Of a stretch of DNA of 8,775 bases, positions 1-6,996 are shown piece after piece. Both the position numbers and the translations under genes were made by a program. Below the pieces are notes generated by a model. That model worked only from the letters and a program-made list of their open reading frames with translations, was not told the origin of the DNA and did not search any database. Numbering within the stretch: the first letter of the stretch is position 1; each line of letters begins with the position of its first letter. This stretch comes from Phascolarctobacterium sp. (GTDB lineage: Bacteria > Bacillota > Negativicutes > Acidaminococcales > Acidaminococcaceae): the NCBI GenBank assembly GCA_024405645.1, contig JAKSOJ010000040.1, forward strand, positions 1 to 8,775, in the 5' to 3' direction.

Positions 1-52
1 CATCTTTTACGTCTAATCCCAATCTCTGGGAGGATAGATAGTTGCCGGTTAG
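1..52 (+). rRNA. possible 3' end of 5S rRNA (partial, uncertain)
   Basis: Bases 25-46 (CTCTGGGAGGATAGATAGTT followed by GCCGG) resemble the conserved 3' third of bacterial 5S rRNA, where CTGGGAG-RTAGG-GTTGCC forms helix IV, loop E and helix V. A strong factor-independent terminator follows at once, as expected at the end of an rRNA operon. Bases 1-24 do not show the usual opposite strand of loop E (GATGGTAC-like). Instead TCTA-A-TCCCA (12-21) can pair with TGGGA-GGA-TAGA (27-38) as an imperfect hairpin. It may therefore be a diverged or truncated 5S, or the tail of another structured RNA. The 5' part lies outside the window. Confidence 0.4.
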
Positions 53-54
53 GT

Positions 55-83
55 ACACCAGCGAGTTTTCGCTGGTGTTTTTC
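55..83 (+). terminator. intrinsic terminator of the upstream RNA
   Basis: A perfect 10-bp stem (ACACCAGCGA at 55-64 with TCGCTGGTGT at 69-78) encloses the 4-base loop GTTT and is followed by TTTT (79-82). It ends whatever + strand transcript enters the window, probably the RNA at 1-52. Confidence 0.9.
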
Positions 84-98
84 TTTTGCTAAATAAAG

Positions 99-125
99 AA
101 GCCTACGCTTGCGCGTAGGCTTTTT
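99..125. terminator. bidirectional terminator between convergent units
   Basis: A perfect 10-bp stem (AAGCCTACGC at 99-108 with GCGTAGGCTT at 113-122) encloses the loop TTGC. The + strand has a TTTTT tail at 121-125. Read on the - strand, the stem is followed by CTTTATTT, and it lies about 20 bases past the stop codon of the minus-strand ppx gene. It therefore most likely terminates ppx and backs up the terminator at 55-83. Confidence 0.88.
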
Positions 126-141
126 GCTACTGAAATAATGA

Positions 142-1668
142 TTAAATAATATTCTTTACGTCTATATTTAGTTCGACGCCCATAGTTTTCTTAAACCAAG
201 ATTTATGGTCATATAGTTCATGTAACTCTATTGATGGAACTCCCGGGGAAGTTATCGTAAGTGATGCATTTTTCTTTTGAATCTCTGGTATGATGTTTTG
301 AATTTGCTTTGTATTTGTAAAATCCAAACTTTCTGCAAGAGCCAAAAGAACGGCTAATTTTGTTACAACCTTCCAATTACTTACCGTTAACATTTTTTTG
401 TAGAAACGATCTCGGAAGTAATTTTTAGAATGACCATGATGCCAACCTGCGATAACAGAAACCATAAATTGTTCTTTATGGCTTATACCAAATAGTTTAG
501 CGTTTTGAATTACATATGCAGAATGTCTTGCATGACTATAATAATTTATGCCAATTCCTATATCGTGAAGTAGTGATGCAGTTTCTAAAAGCTTGCGATA
601 GTTACTTCTTAAACCATGTATATCCTTCCATGCATCAAACATAGTCAAGGCCAGTCTGGTTACATGACGTGCATGTGCTTTGTCTGGCTCGTACAGACTG
701 AGCATGTTTTCTGTACTCTCTTGAAGAATATCAGGGATGATGGTTGGCATATTATTTTCTTGTGTGTAGTGGTTGAAGAATAAACCTTCACGAAGACCAC
801 AGCCAGAGGTAACCATCTTTTTAGCGCCAGTTGCTTCAAAAAGAGCTTTAATAATGCAAATACCAGCTAAAATGATGTCACTACGTTCAGATCCTAGACC
901 AGAAATTTTCTTTCTTTGATCAAGATTAGTAACAATCATCTTGTCAAAGAATTTTTCGTAGGTGCTTAGATTGTATGTATAATTGTGAAGCTTAGTTGCT
1001 GGATATTTTCTAGCTCGTTGAATAATTTTCGCAACAGCACGACCAGTACCGCCTACTGCAACTAGTGGTAAATTGTTTTGTTTTAGCCAAGGGTATTGCG
1101 CCAATTTACTTTTGATAAATTTATTAACTTCCTCATAAATAGCGGGAGACATAGAATCCTTTGTGCCAAACCTATCAGTCATATTTACAGCACCGATGGG
1201 TAAGGAAACGGATTCCACTAACTTGCGATTTTTGAAGAAGATGATTTCTGTAGAACCACCGCCCAAGTCGAAAATTACGCCACTTTTTACGCTTAAAGTA
1301 TTTATAACACCAAGATAAGAAAGGTAAGCCTCTTCCTTGCCGCTAATGATATCCAGTTCGATGCCAGTTTCATTAAAAACTCTGGCAACAAGTTCTTTGC
1401 CATTTGCAGAATTACGAATTGCTGCAGTAGCAACACCAATAATTTTATTTACCTTATAAACATTGCACATGTAGGCAAAGTTTTTTATTGTCTCGATTAA
1501 CGAAGTCGCTGCTTCTTCTGTTAGATTGTTGGAGTTATCTACTTTATGTCCAAGACGCAAGGATTCTTTTTGGTTAAAGAACATCTTATAACCGCTATTT
1601 TTATAAATATCGGAAATTACCAAACGTGCAGAGTTCGAACCAATATCGATAATTGCTATTCTTTGCAT
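142..1668 (-). CDS. ppx: exopolyphosphatase / GppA-type phosphatase with C-terminal HD domain
   Basis: Ppx/GppA enzymes (ASKHA fold) remove terminal phosphate from polyphosphate and/or pppGpp in the cytosol. The 508 residues match the length of two-domain E. coli-type Ppx. ASKHA signatures are complete: DIGSNSARL (8-16), GVATAAIRNS (78-87), the GKEEAYLSYLG motif (110-120) containing the family's catalytic Glu, DLGGGSTE (134-141) for phosphate binding, GAVNMTDRF (159-167) and VGGTGRA (205-211). A C-terminal HD region follows (about 325-450) with His335, His368-Asp369, His410-His411 and Asp449 in place as possible metal ligands. The ATG has AGAGGT five bases upstream. It is transcribed divergently from the ppx-like/ppk1 operon. 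Whether polyphosphate or pppGpp is the main substrate cannot be told from sequence; proximity to ppk1 favours polyphosphate. Confidence 0.93.
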   Translation of the reverse strand: MQRIAIIDIGSNSARLVISDIYKNSGYKMFFNQKESLRLGHKVDNSNNLTEEAATSLIETIKNFAYMCNVYKVNKIIGVATAAIRNSANGKELVARVFNETGIELDIISGKEEAYLSYLGVINTLSVKSGVIFDLGGGSTEIIFFKNRKLVESVSLPIGAVNMTDRFGTKDSMSPAIYEEVNKFIKSKLAQYPWLKQNNLPLVAVGGTGRAVAKIIQRARKYPATKLHNYTYNLSTYEKFFDKMIVTNLDQRKKISGLGSERSDIILAGICIIKALFEATGAKKMVTSGCGLREGLFFNHYTQENNMPTIIPDILQESTENMLSLYEPDKAHARHVTRLALTMFDAWKDIHGLRSNYRKLLETASLLHDIGIGINYYSHARHSAYVIQNAKLFGISHKEQFMVSVIAGWHHGHSKNYFRDRFYKKMLTVSNWKVVTKLAVLLALAESLDFTNTKQIQNIIPEIQKKNASLTITSPGVPSIELHELYDHKSWFKKTMGVELNIDVKNII

Positions 1669-1741
1669 AATCTACCTCTGTATTTTCCTTCTAAATGATA
1701 GGCTGGGGTGTGCCAATAAGAAACAAAAAATCCAATACTAA

Positions 1742-1747
1742 ATTATA
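1742..1747 (-). promoter_or_regulatory. candidate -10 box for minus-strand ppx
   Basis: On the - strand this reads TATAAT, about 75 bases upstream of the ppx start codon. No convincing -35 hexamer lies 16-18 bases further upstream (the best is CCAACA at the 18-base position), so the promoter may be weak or activator-dependent. AT-rich sequence makes chance TATAAT matches common. Confidence 0.35.
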
Positions 1748-1798
1748 ACGCTATATACTTCTAAATGTTGGAAGGTTTTTCCTGCTAGAAAATAAATT

Positions 1799-1837
1799 TT
1801 TACTAATTTTTTACAGGGAATTTACAAGTAATTTTAT
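1799..1837 (+). promoter_or_regulatory. PhoP/PhoB-type Pho box (11-bp direct repeats)
   Basis: Hexamers recur with exact 11-base periodicity: TTTACT (1799-1804), TTTACA (1810-1815), TTTACA (1821-1826) and a weaker TTTTAT (1832-1837), each separated by five bases. The middle two fit the Bacillus PhoP consensus TT(A/T)A(C/T)A exactly and the first fits at five of six positions. The array ends directly against a TATAAT at 1838, and the -35 position (about 1815-1820) has no sigma-A hexamer but lies within the repeats. This is the arrangement of promoters activated by PhoP/PhoB under phosphate limitation. The promoter feeds ppk1, a classical Pho-regulon gene in several bacteria. The regulator itself is not in the window. 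Confidence 0.75.
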
Positions 1838-1843
1838 TATAAT
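1838..1843 (+). promoter_or_regulatory. -10 box of the ppx-like/ppk1 operon
   Basis: A perfect TATAAT with a predicted start near 1850, giving a leader of about 90 bases. No -35 hexamer is present at 16-18 base spacing (AGGGAA at 17). This suggests dependence on an activator bound to the adjacent 11-bp repeats. Confidence 0.7.
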
Positions 1844-1852
1844 GTACAATGT

Positions 1853-1870
1853 AAGCAGGAAAACTTGCTT
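1853..1870 (+). repeat. small leader hairpin, 5-bp inverted repeat
   Basis: AAGCA (1853-1857) can pair with TGCTT (1866-1870) around an 8-base loop, right after the predicted transcription start and followed by a few T. It is too short and weak to call an attenuator; it may only stabilise the 5' end of the mRNA. Confidence 0.25.
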
Positions 1871-1923
1871 TTTAAAAAGAATATTAACAGGTAATAGTTT
1901 TAGGTTTTTTCGAAAATATTTAT

Positions 1924-1929
1924 GGAGGT
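1924..1929 (+). promoter_or_regulatory. ribosome binding site that sets the start at 1940
   Basis: A perfect GGAGGT lies 10 bases before ATG 1940. An in-frame ATG at 1922 overlaps this Shine-Dalgarno and has no ribosome site of its own, so 1940 is the better start. Confidence 0.8.
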
Positions 1930-1939
1930 ACGGTTTGCA

Positions 1940-3490
1940 ATGAAAAGAAAAACTTATACAACCCTAGCCACCATTCATTTGGGTTCCGAAACTCTGAAAA
2001 TGGATATTGTCGAGTATCGCAACCTTGATAAATTGAAAGTTATTGAGCGTTTATCCAGACGCATACGCTTAGGTGAGGCTACTTTTAAAAACAAAATAAT
2101 CCCTTTCCATCTTGCTAATGAGATTTGTGAGATTTTAGAGGGCTTCAAACGATTAATGATTGAATACGGGGTGGAGGAGTACGCTCTGCAAGCAACAACA
2201 GCTGTGCGTGAAGCTTCCAATCAGGTATTCTTGTTAGACCAAATCTATAATCGTACTGGACTAAAGGTCGATGTAATCGATATGCCCCAGGAGGTATTTA
2301 CTAAATACTGTGCCGTTCGTCATACCTTGCGTGCAAACAAGGTTGTAGATCCTCGTGAATCCATATTGATGATGGATATCTCTTCTGGTGGTTTGGGTAT
2401 AACTTTAGTAGATGACGATAAAATTAAGTTCCAGGAGAACTTTCACATTGGTATTATCCGCATTAAAGAAAGTTTTGGTAGAGTTCGTGCTGAAAGCATA
2501 CATTTCAATAGAGCGCTAACTGAGTTTCTTTCTTCTACCATCGGACCTGTGCGTTTACAATTGCAGGACCAAAAGGTAAATCATCTGATTCTTACTGGTA
2601 CAGAAACTGAATTAGTCTTGAAAATTCTCAATTTAGACGAAAATCAGCGCATTCATCGCATAAAAGCTGCCGTATTCCACGAATACTACAACAAGATTGT
2701 TCGCATGAACGAGGCACAAATCATGTCTACCTTTGGTCTATCGGAAAATAGTGCCGAAATAGTTTTGCCAACATTCATCATTTATGAGCAATTGTTGTCC
2801 TTGGTTCCAGCGGGTGATATCATTATCACTAACGATAGCTATATCGAGGGTATGCAGCTTTTGCATATTGGACCAAAAACCAATGAAAGTGTACGCCGTA
2901 GCCTTGAACAGGAAAAAATGAGTTTAATTCATTGTATTGGCGAACGCTATTTATATGATAAGAAGCATGTACAGCAGGTTGAACGTCTGTCCATGATCAT
3001 TTTTGATAAAATCGCTAAGGGTTATGGCATGGGGGAGAGAGAAAGGATTCTCTTACGTGCAGCTTGCCTTTTGCATGACATTGGTAAATTTGTCTCTATG
3101 CGTAGCCATTCCAAGCATACATATCAGTTGATTATGTCTACGGACGTAATTGGCTTTTCTGAGGAAGACAAAACAATTATTGCACTTACCGCATATTATC
3201 ACGCAAATATTTTGATTGATGATACCAAGAAGGATGCTCCGCCTATGAAGAAAGAGTTAATTCCTGTGGTAGCGAAACTGGCAGCAATTTTACGCCTTGC
3301 AGATGCTTTAGATCGTAGCTACAGCCAAAAGGTTCGTTCCTGCGAGGTTGCCTTACGTAACGGCGAACTGCATGTTTCTGCAGAAAGTAAAGTCGATATG
3401 GCTTTGGAAATTTGGACTTTTGAAGATAAGGCGGCATTCTTTGAACAAGTTTATGGTATAACACCGATTTTAGAGAGAGTAGGTAAATAA
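1940..3490 (+). CDS. divergent Ppx/GppA-like protein with intact HD domain
   Basis: 516 residues from ATG 1940. The layout follows Ppx/GppA: an ASKHA-like N-terminal part (about 1-300) and a C-terminal HD part (about 330-470). The phosphatase signatures are degraded. The family's DxGSNS is HLGSET, the catalytic-Glu motif GxEEA is MPQEV, DLGGGSTE is DISSGGLG and the VGGTGRA segment is LTGTETE. The HD part keeps its likely metal ligands, numbered from ATG 1940: His343, His379-Asp380 in LLHDIGKF, His421 in AYYHANI, and Asp455 in LADALDRS. It probably lacks normal exopolyphosphatase catalysis and may act as a polyphosphate or nucleotide sensor, or through the HD site; that is inference. It overlaps ppk1 by one base (TAATG), so the two are translationally coupled and probably work together. 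Automated annotation would likely call it Ppx/GppA. Confidence 0.85.
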   Translation: MKRKTYTTLATIHLGSETLKMDIVEYRNLDKLKVIERLSRRIRLGEATFKNKIIPFHLANEICEILEGFKRLMIEYGVEEYALQATTAVREASNQVFLLDQIYNRTGLKVDVIDMPQEVFTKYCAVRHTLRANKVVDPRESILMMDISSGGLGITLVDDDKIKFQENFHIGIIRIKESFGRVRAESIHFNRALTEFLSSTIGPVRLQLQDQKVNHLILTGTETELVLKILNLDENQRIHRIKAAVFHEYYNKIVRMNEAQIMSTFGLSENSAEIVLPTFIIYEQLLSLVPAGDIIITNDSYIEGMQLLHIGPKTNESVRRSLEQEKMSLIHCIGERYLYDKKHVQQVERLSMIIFDKIAKGYGMGERERILLRAACLLHDIGKFVSMRSHSKHTYQLIMSTDVIGFSEEDKTIIALTAYYHANILIDDTKKDAPPMKKELIPVVAKLAAILRLADALDRSYSQKVRSCEVALRNGELHVSAESKVDMALEIWTFEDKAAFFEQVYGITPILERVGK

Positions 3491-5595
3491 TGAAAAGTAA
3501 TCCTTTAGCAAAACCTGAATATTTCTATAATCGTGAACTTAGTTGGTTGAAATTTAACCTGCGTGTTCTCAAGGAATCAATGGTTAACAGCACTCCACTT
3601 TTAGAAAGATTAAAATTTATTGCTATTACAGCGTCTAACATGGATGAATTTTTTATGGTTCGTGTAGCTGGTTTAGCAAATGCTTATGATGAAGGCGACA
3701 AAAAGCGCGATTTAGCTGGCATGACAGCCAAAGAACAACTTTTGGCTGTTAGTGAGGCTGCTCACGAACAGGTTAAAACGCAAATGAAGTATCTGTCCAG
3801 CCTGATGCAAGAGATGGATGAAGTTGGTTTACATTTTCGCCGAGTTAGCGAATTAACCGACGAAGGTAAGGAATGGATAGAAAATTATTTCCGTGAAACC
3901 GTTTATCCAGTACTTACTCCTATGGCTATTGATGCTTCCAGACCCTTCCCATTCATTTCTAATAAAACTCAAAATCTTGCTATTGAAATGATTAATAATG
4001 ATGGTGAGCGTACCATGGGCCTTGTTCAGGTTCCTGGCGTTCTAGACCGCATTATGGAGATTCCTGTAGAGGAAAAGCGTACCTTCGTGTTCTTGGAAGA
4101 TATCATTGCAAGTTATTGCCAAGAAATCTTTAAGGGCTGTAAAATTCTGGATATGGTAACCTTCCGTGTTACCCGTGACTCCGATTTTGAGGTTGAAGAG
4201 GACGAAGCAGTCGATCTTTTGAAGGAAATGGAAAAATCCCTGCGTAAAAGAAAACGCGGTGCAGTTGTTAGATTGGAAATCTTCAAAAACAATAATACAC
4301 GTATCAAAGAATTCTTGGAAGAAAATCTGGACGTTTCCGACATGGAGGTCTATGAAATTAATGGACCTTTGGATTCTACCTGCTTCTTTAAATTTGCTAG
4401 TTTGCCTGGTATGTGGCCCTATCTCTATGAGCCCTTTGTTCCGCAAAGACCGGCAGAACTTTTGGAGAGCGATTTTGATATTTTTGCAGCTATTCGCCGC
4501 AAGGATATTCTGCTTCATCATCCGTACGAAAGCTTTGATACAGTTGTAAAATTTGTTAGCGATGCTGCGGATGATCCTAATGTTTTGGCTATCAAGCAAA
4601 CTCTTTACCGTGTGTCTGGTAATTCTCCCATCGTTGCTGCCTTGGCACGTGCTGCAGAAAATGGTAAGCAAGTAACAGTATTGGTAGAGCTTAAGGCACG
4701 TTTTGACGAAGAAAACAATATTGTTTGGGCTCGCCGTCTTGAAAAAGCAGGCTGCCATGTAATTTATGGTTTAGTTGGCTTAAAAACACATGCGAAAATT
4801 ATTTTAGTTGTGCGCAAGGAAGATAATGGTATTCGTCGCTATCTCCACCTTGGCACAGGTAACTATAACGATAGTACCGCTAAGCTTTATACTGATATGG
4901 GTCTTATGACCTGTAATGACGCTTTTGGTGCAGATGCGTCTGCTTTCTTTAACCTGCTATCTGGCTATAGCGACCCACCTGTTTGGAATAAATTAACCAT
5001 GGCTCCATTAGGTCTTAGAGAAAAGATTTATTCTCTTGTGGATAATGAAATTGCTATTGCCAAAGAAGGTCGAGAGGCACATATCATAGCTAAAATGAAT
5101 TCTCTCATCGATCCAGGTGTTATTCAAAAGCTTTACGAAGCTTCTATAGCTGGTGTACATATTGAGCTTATCGTTCGCGGTATTTGTGGCGTAAAGGTTG
5201 GTATTCCTGAAATTAGTGAGAATATTACTGTACGAAGCATCGTTGGTCGCCAATTGGAGCACAGCCGCATTTTCTGGTTCAATAATGATGGTGATCCTGC
5301 TCTCTATCTCTCTAGTGCTGACTGGATGCCTCGTAACCTTAACGACCGTGTAGAACTGTTCTTCCCTGTAGAAAGCGAAGAGCATATTACTCGTATTAAA
5401 GATATCTTAGACCTCTATTTGCGTGATAATGTAGGTGCCCATATGATGCAATCCAATGGTACCTATCGTCGTGTACGCAACAAAGCAGAGGATACTAGTG
5501 CTCAATGCATTCTCTATGAAATGGCACAGCTCAGTTCCATCAAGGAAAAGGTTTCTATGGAGCAACGTTTGCAACCTATGACTAGCCGTAGATAA
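3490..5595 (+). CDS. ppk1: polyphosphate kinase 1
   Basis: PPK1 reversibly transfers the gamma phosphate of ATP to a growing polyphosphate chain, through a phosphohistidine intermediate. At 701 residues it is full length (E. coli 688). The N-terminal domain begins with the typical YFYNRELSWLKFN (11-23) and NMDEFFMVRVAGL (50-62). The head domain covers about 115-320, and two phospholipase-D-like catalytic domains follow. The autophosphorylated His is His434 in LKTHAKI, and the second catalytic His is His591 in LEHSRIF. The metal-binding arginines are Arg374 (TLYR) and Arg404 (LKARFDE). LGTGNYND (454-461) is also conserved. The start ATG shares its A with the stop codon of the upstream Ppx-like gene, with a modest AGGT five bases upstream. 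A terminator follows 31 bases past the stop. Expression is probably controlled by the Pho box at 1799-1837. Confidence 0.97.
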   Translation: MKSNPLAKPEYFYNRELSWLKFNLRVLKESMVNSTPLLERLKFIAITASNMDEFFMVRVAGLANAYDEGDKKRDLAGMTAKEQLLAVSEAAHEQVKTQMKYLSSLMQEMDEVGLHFRRVSELTDEGKEWIENYFRETVYPVLTPMAIDASRPFPFISNKTQNLAIEMINNDGERTMGLVQVPGVLDRIMEIPVEEKRTFVFLEDIIASYCQEIFKGCKILDMVTFRVTRDSDFEVEEDEAVDLLKEMEKSLRKRKRGAVVRLEIFKNNNTRIKEFLEENLDVSDMEVYEINGPLDSTCFFKFASLPGMWPYLYEPFVPQRPAELLESDFDIFAAIRRKDILLHHPYESFDTVVKFVSDAADDPNVLAIKQTLYRVSGNSPIVAALARAAENGKQVTVLVELKARFDEENNIVWARRLEKAGCHVIYGLVGLKTHAKIILVVRKEDNGIRRYLHLGTGNYNDSTAKLYTDMGLMTCNDAFGADASAFFNLLSGYSDPPVWNKLTMAPLGLREKIYSLVDNEIAIAKEGREAHIIAKMNSLIDPGVIQKLYEASIAGVHIELIVRGICGVKVGIPEISENITVRSIVGRQLEHSRIFWFNNDGDPALYLSSADWMPRNLNDRVELFFPVESEEHITRIKDILDLYLRDNVGAHMMQSNGTYRRVRNKAEDTSAQCILYEMAQLSSIKEKVSMEQRLQPMTSRR

Positions 5596-5626
5596 AATTT
5601 AATTATTAGATAATTGCAAAAAAATT

Positions 5627-5659
5627 TGCCGTCAGTTGTAAAGCTGGCGGCATTTTTTT
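5627..5659 (+). terminator. intrinsic terminator after ppk1
   Basis: A 9-bp stem (TGCCGTCAG at 5627-5635 with CTGGCGGCA at 5644-5652, one G-T pair) has an 8-base loop and a tail of seven T (5653-5659). It ends the ppx-like/ppk1 operon. Confidence 0.9.
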
Positions 5660-5761
5660 ACAAAAGGTGGTAAAATAGAACTATCTTTATTTTAGCGGAA
5701 TTTTAGATACCAAGAATATAAATTTCTAATCTAAAGTTTTGGTAGAGGGGTCTAATTCATA

Positions 5762-6973
5762 GTGAAATATAATCGTTCCGAGTTATTATTGATTATAGTT
5801 TGTACATTTATGATATTTTGTAGTGTAGGTATGGCTACCGCTACATTTTCTATTTATTTACCGTATTTTATTAAGTTTCATGGCTTCAGCAACACTCAAA
5901 CATCTTTCTTAGTATCCTTAAGAACTATTTCTTCTTTCTTATGCATGTTTGCAGTAACTAGATATTTTAAAATGTTTAGTTTGAGAGTGGGCATGAGTGC
6001 CGCTATGGTTGGTTGCGCAAGTAGCTTTTTAATTATGGCGTTCTTTTCTAATTATTATTTGAATTGCCTAGCCGTAGCTATGATGGGTGGTACCTATACC
6101 TTTGCTAGTATGTATCCCTTGACAATTATCATGACACGTTGGTTTGGTGATAGAAGTGGCGTTCCTTTGAGTATTAGTTCCTCTGGCTCTGGTGTCGCTG
6201 CAATTCTTATGCCAACCTTAGTAACATATATTATAGACAATTACAGCCTGACGGCAGCCTTTTGCATGGATGCAGCGATGTCTTTGACAAGTGCAGCGCT
6301 TTTGTATTTGATTGTTAGGGATGCTCCTGGTGAGGAAGGTAGCAAGGAAAGCACTCAAAAAGCTGCTGCAAAGGTTGCTCATAAATATAGGGAAATTCCG
6401 TCCAAACATTTTTTGCTCTTTATGTTGGCAGTAACATTTAATGGATCTCTGACACTAGCTGGTTGGGGTCATTTTGCTGTTTTGTTTAAAACCTCGGGCT
6501 ATACCAATATGCAGGTTGCATTTGCCCTATCTCTTGGAGGCATAATGCTTACCTTGAGTAAATTCTTTTATGGTTTTATCACAGATAAAATTCATACATT
6601 CAAATCCAATTTTCTTTTTTGCTCTTTAATCAATCTTGGCTTTCTAATGTCTGCTTTACTTCCTTTAGGCTATGTATGGATACCAAATGTAATGTCCGTA
6701 TTGGTATGTTTGGGCTGCCCTATTTGTACTATTGGTATTGCGATTTGGGCCAAGGAGGTTTCTTCTCCTCAAGCATTTCCGGAGAACCTTCGTAAATTGC
6801 AAACCTGTCATCAATTGGGTGGATTAATTTTTGCAAGCGTTCCTGGTATTCTGGCCGATTTAACTGGTAGTTATATTCCAAGTTATATAATTTTCTTTAT
6901 TTTAGGTATGACTAGTTTTGTAATAATTCAAGGTATATATATTAAAAACAGAATTTTTGATATATATGAATAA
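5762..6973 (+). CDS. MFS transporter, oxalate/formate-monocarboxylate (OFA/MCT)-like
   Basis: A 403-residue, strongly hydrophobic inner-membrane protein with about 12 predicted helices. The first spans residues 8-28, and a polar central loop (about 187-212, rich in K, E and A) separates two six-helix halves, as in major facilitator carriers. The segment RWFGDRSGVPLSISSSGSG (126-144) resembles the WFxxRRGLAxGIxxSGxGxG motif of the OFA/MCT group, which carries formate, oxalate, lactate and related small acids. GFITDK (271-276) is the loop 8-9 copy of the MFS motif. Translation starts at GTG 5762; an in-frame stop at 5753 rules out an upstream start. AGAGGGG (5744-5750) is the ribosome site, 11 bases away. 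The gene ends 23 bases before larE with no terminator between, so the two are probably co-transcribed. The substrate is not identifiable from sequence. Confidence 0.85.
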   Translation: MKYNRSELLLIIVCTFMIFCSVGMATATFSIYLPYFIKFHGFSNTQTSFLVSLRTISSFLCMFAVTRYFKMFSLRVGMSAAMVGCASSFLIMAFFSNYYLNCLAVAMMGGTYTFASMYPLTIIMTRWFGDRSGVPLSISSSGSGVAAILMPTLVTYIIDNYSLTAAFCMDAAMSLTSAALLYLIVRDAPGEEGSKESTQKAAAKVAHKYREIPSKHFLLFMLAVTFNGSLTLAGWGHFAVLFKTSGYTNMQVAFALSLGGIMLTLSKFFYGFITDKIHTFKSNFLFCSLINLGFLMSALLPLGYVWIPNVMSVLVCLGCPICTIGIAIWAKEVSSPQAFPENLRKLQTCHQLGGLIFASVPGILADLTGSYIPSYIIFFILGMTSFVIIQGIYIKNRIFDIYE

Positions 6974-6996
6974 TATTTATTTCTTTTGGTGAGAAT

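Noticed and set aside
1853..1870. Leader attenuator or riboswitch before the ppx-like gene
   Set aside because: The only stem is 5 bp with an 8-base loop, and the 90-base leader shows no aptamer-like or alternative terminator structure.
4042..4758. 238-codon open frame on the - strand inside ppk1
   Set aside because: It lies wholly opposite a clear, conserved ppk1 sequence, has no recognisable domain, and is explained by codon bias in the opposing frame.
5008..5385. 125-codon open frame on the - strand inside ppk1
   Set aside because: It is antisense to the second catalytic domain of PPK1 and shows no family motif.
5656..5676. TTTACA followed by TAAAAT upstream of the MFS gene, as a second Pho box or promoter
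   Set aside because: There is a single hexamer with no 11-base repeat, and the spacing to TAAAAT is only 9 bases. It also overlaps the ppk1 terminator tail. No convincing MFS promoter was found in 5660-5761.
5717..5722. TATAAA as -10 of the MFS gene
   Set aside because: No -35-like hexamer lies 16-18 bases upstream, and such matches are common in AT-rich DNA. It may still be the promoter but cannot be supported.
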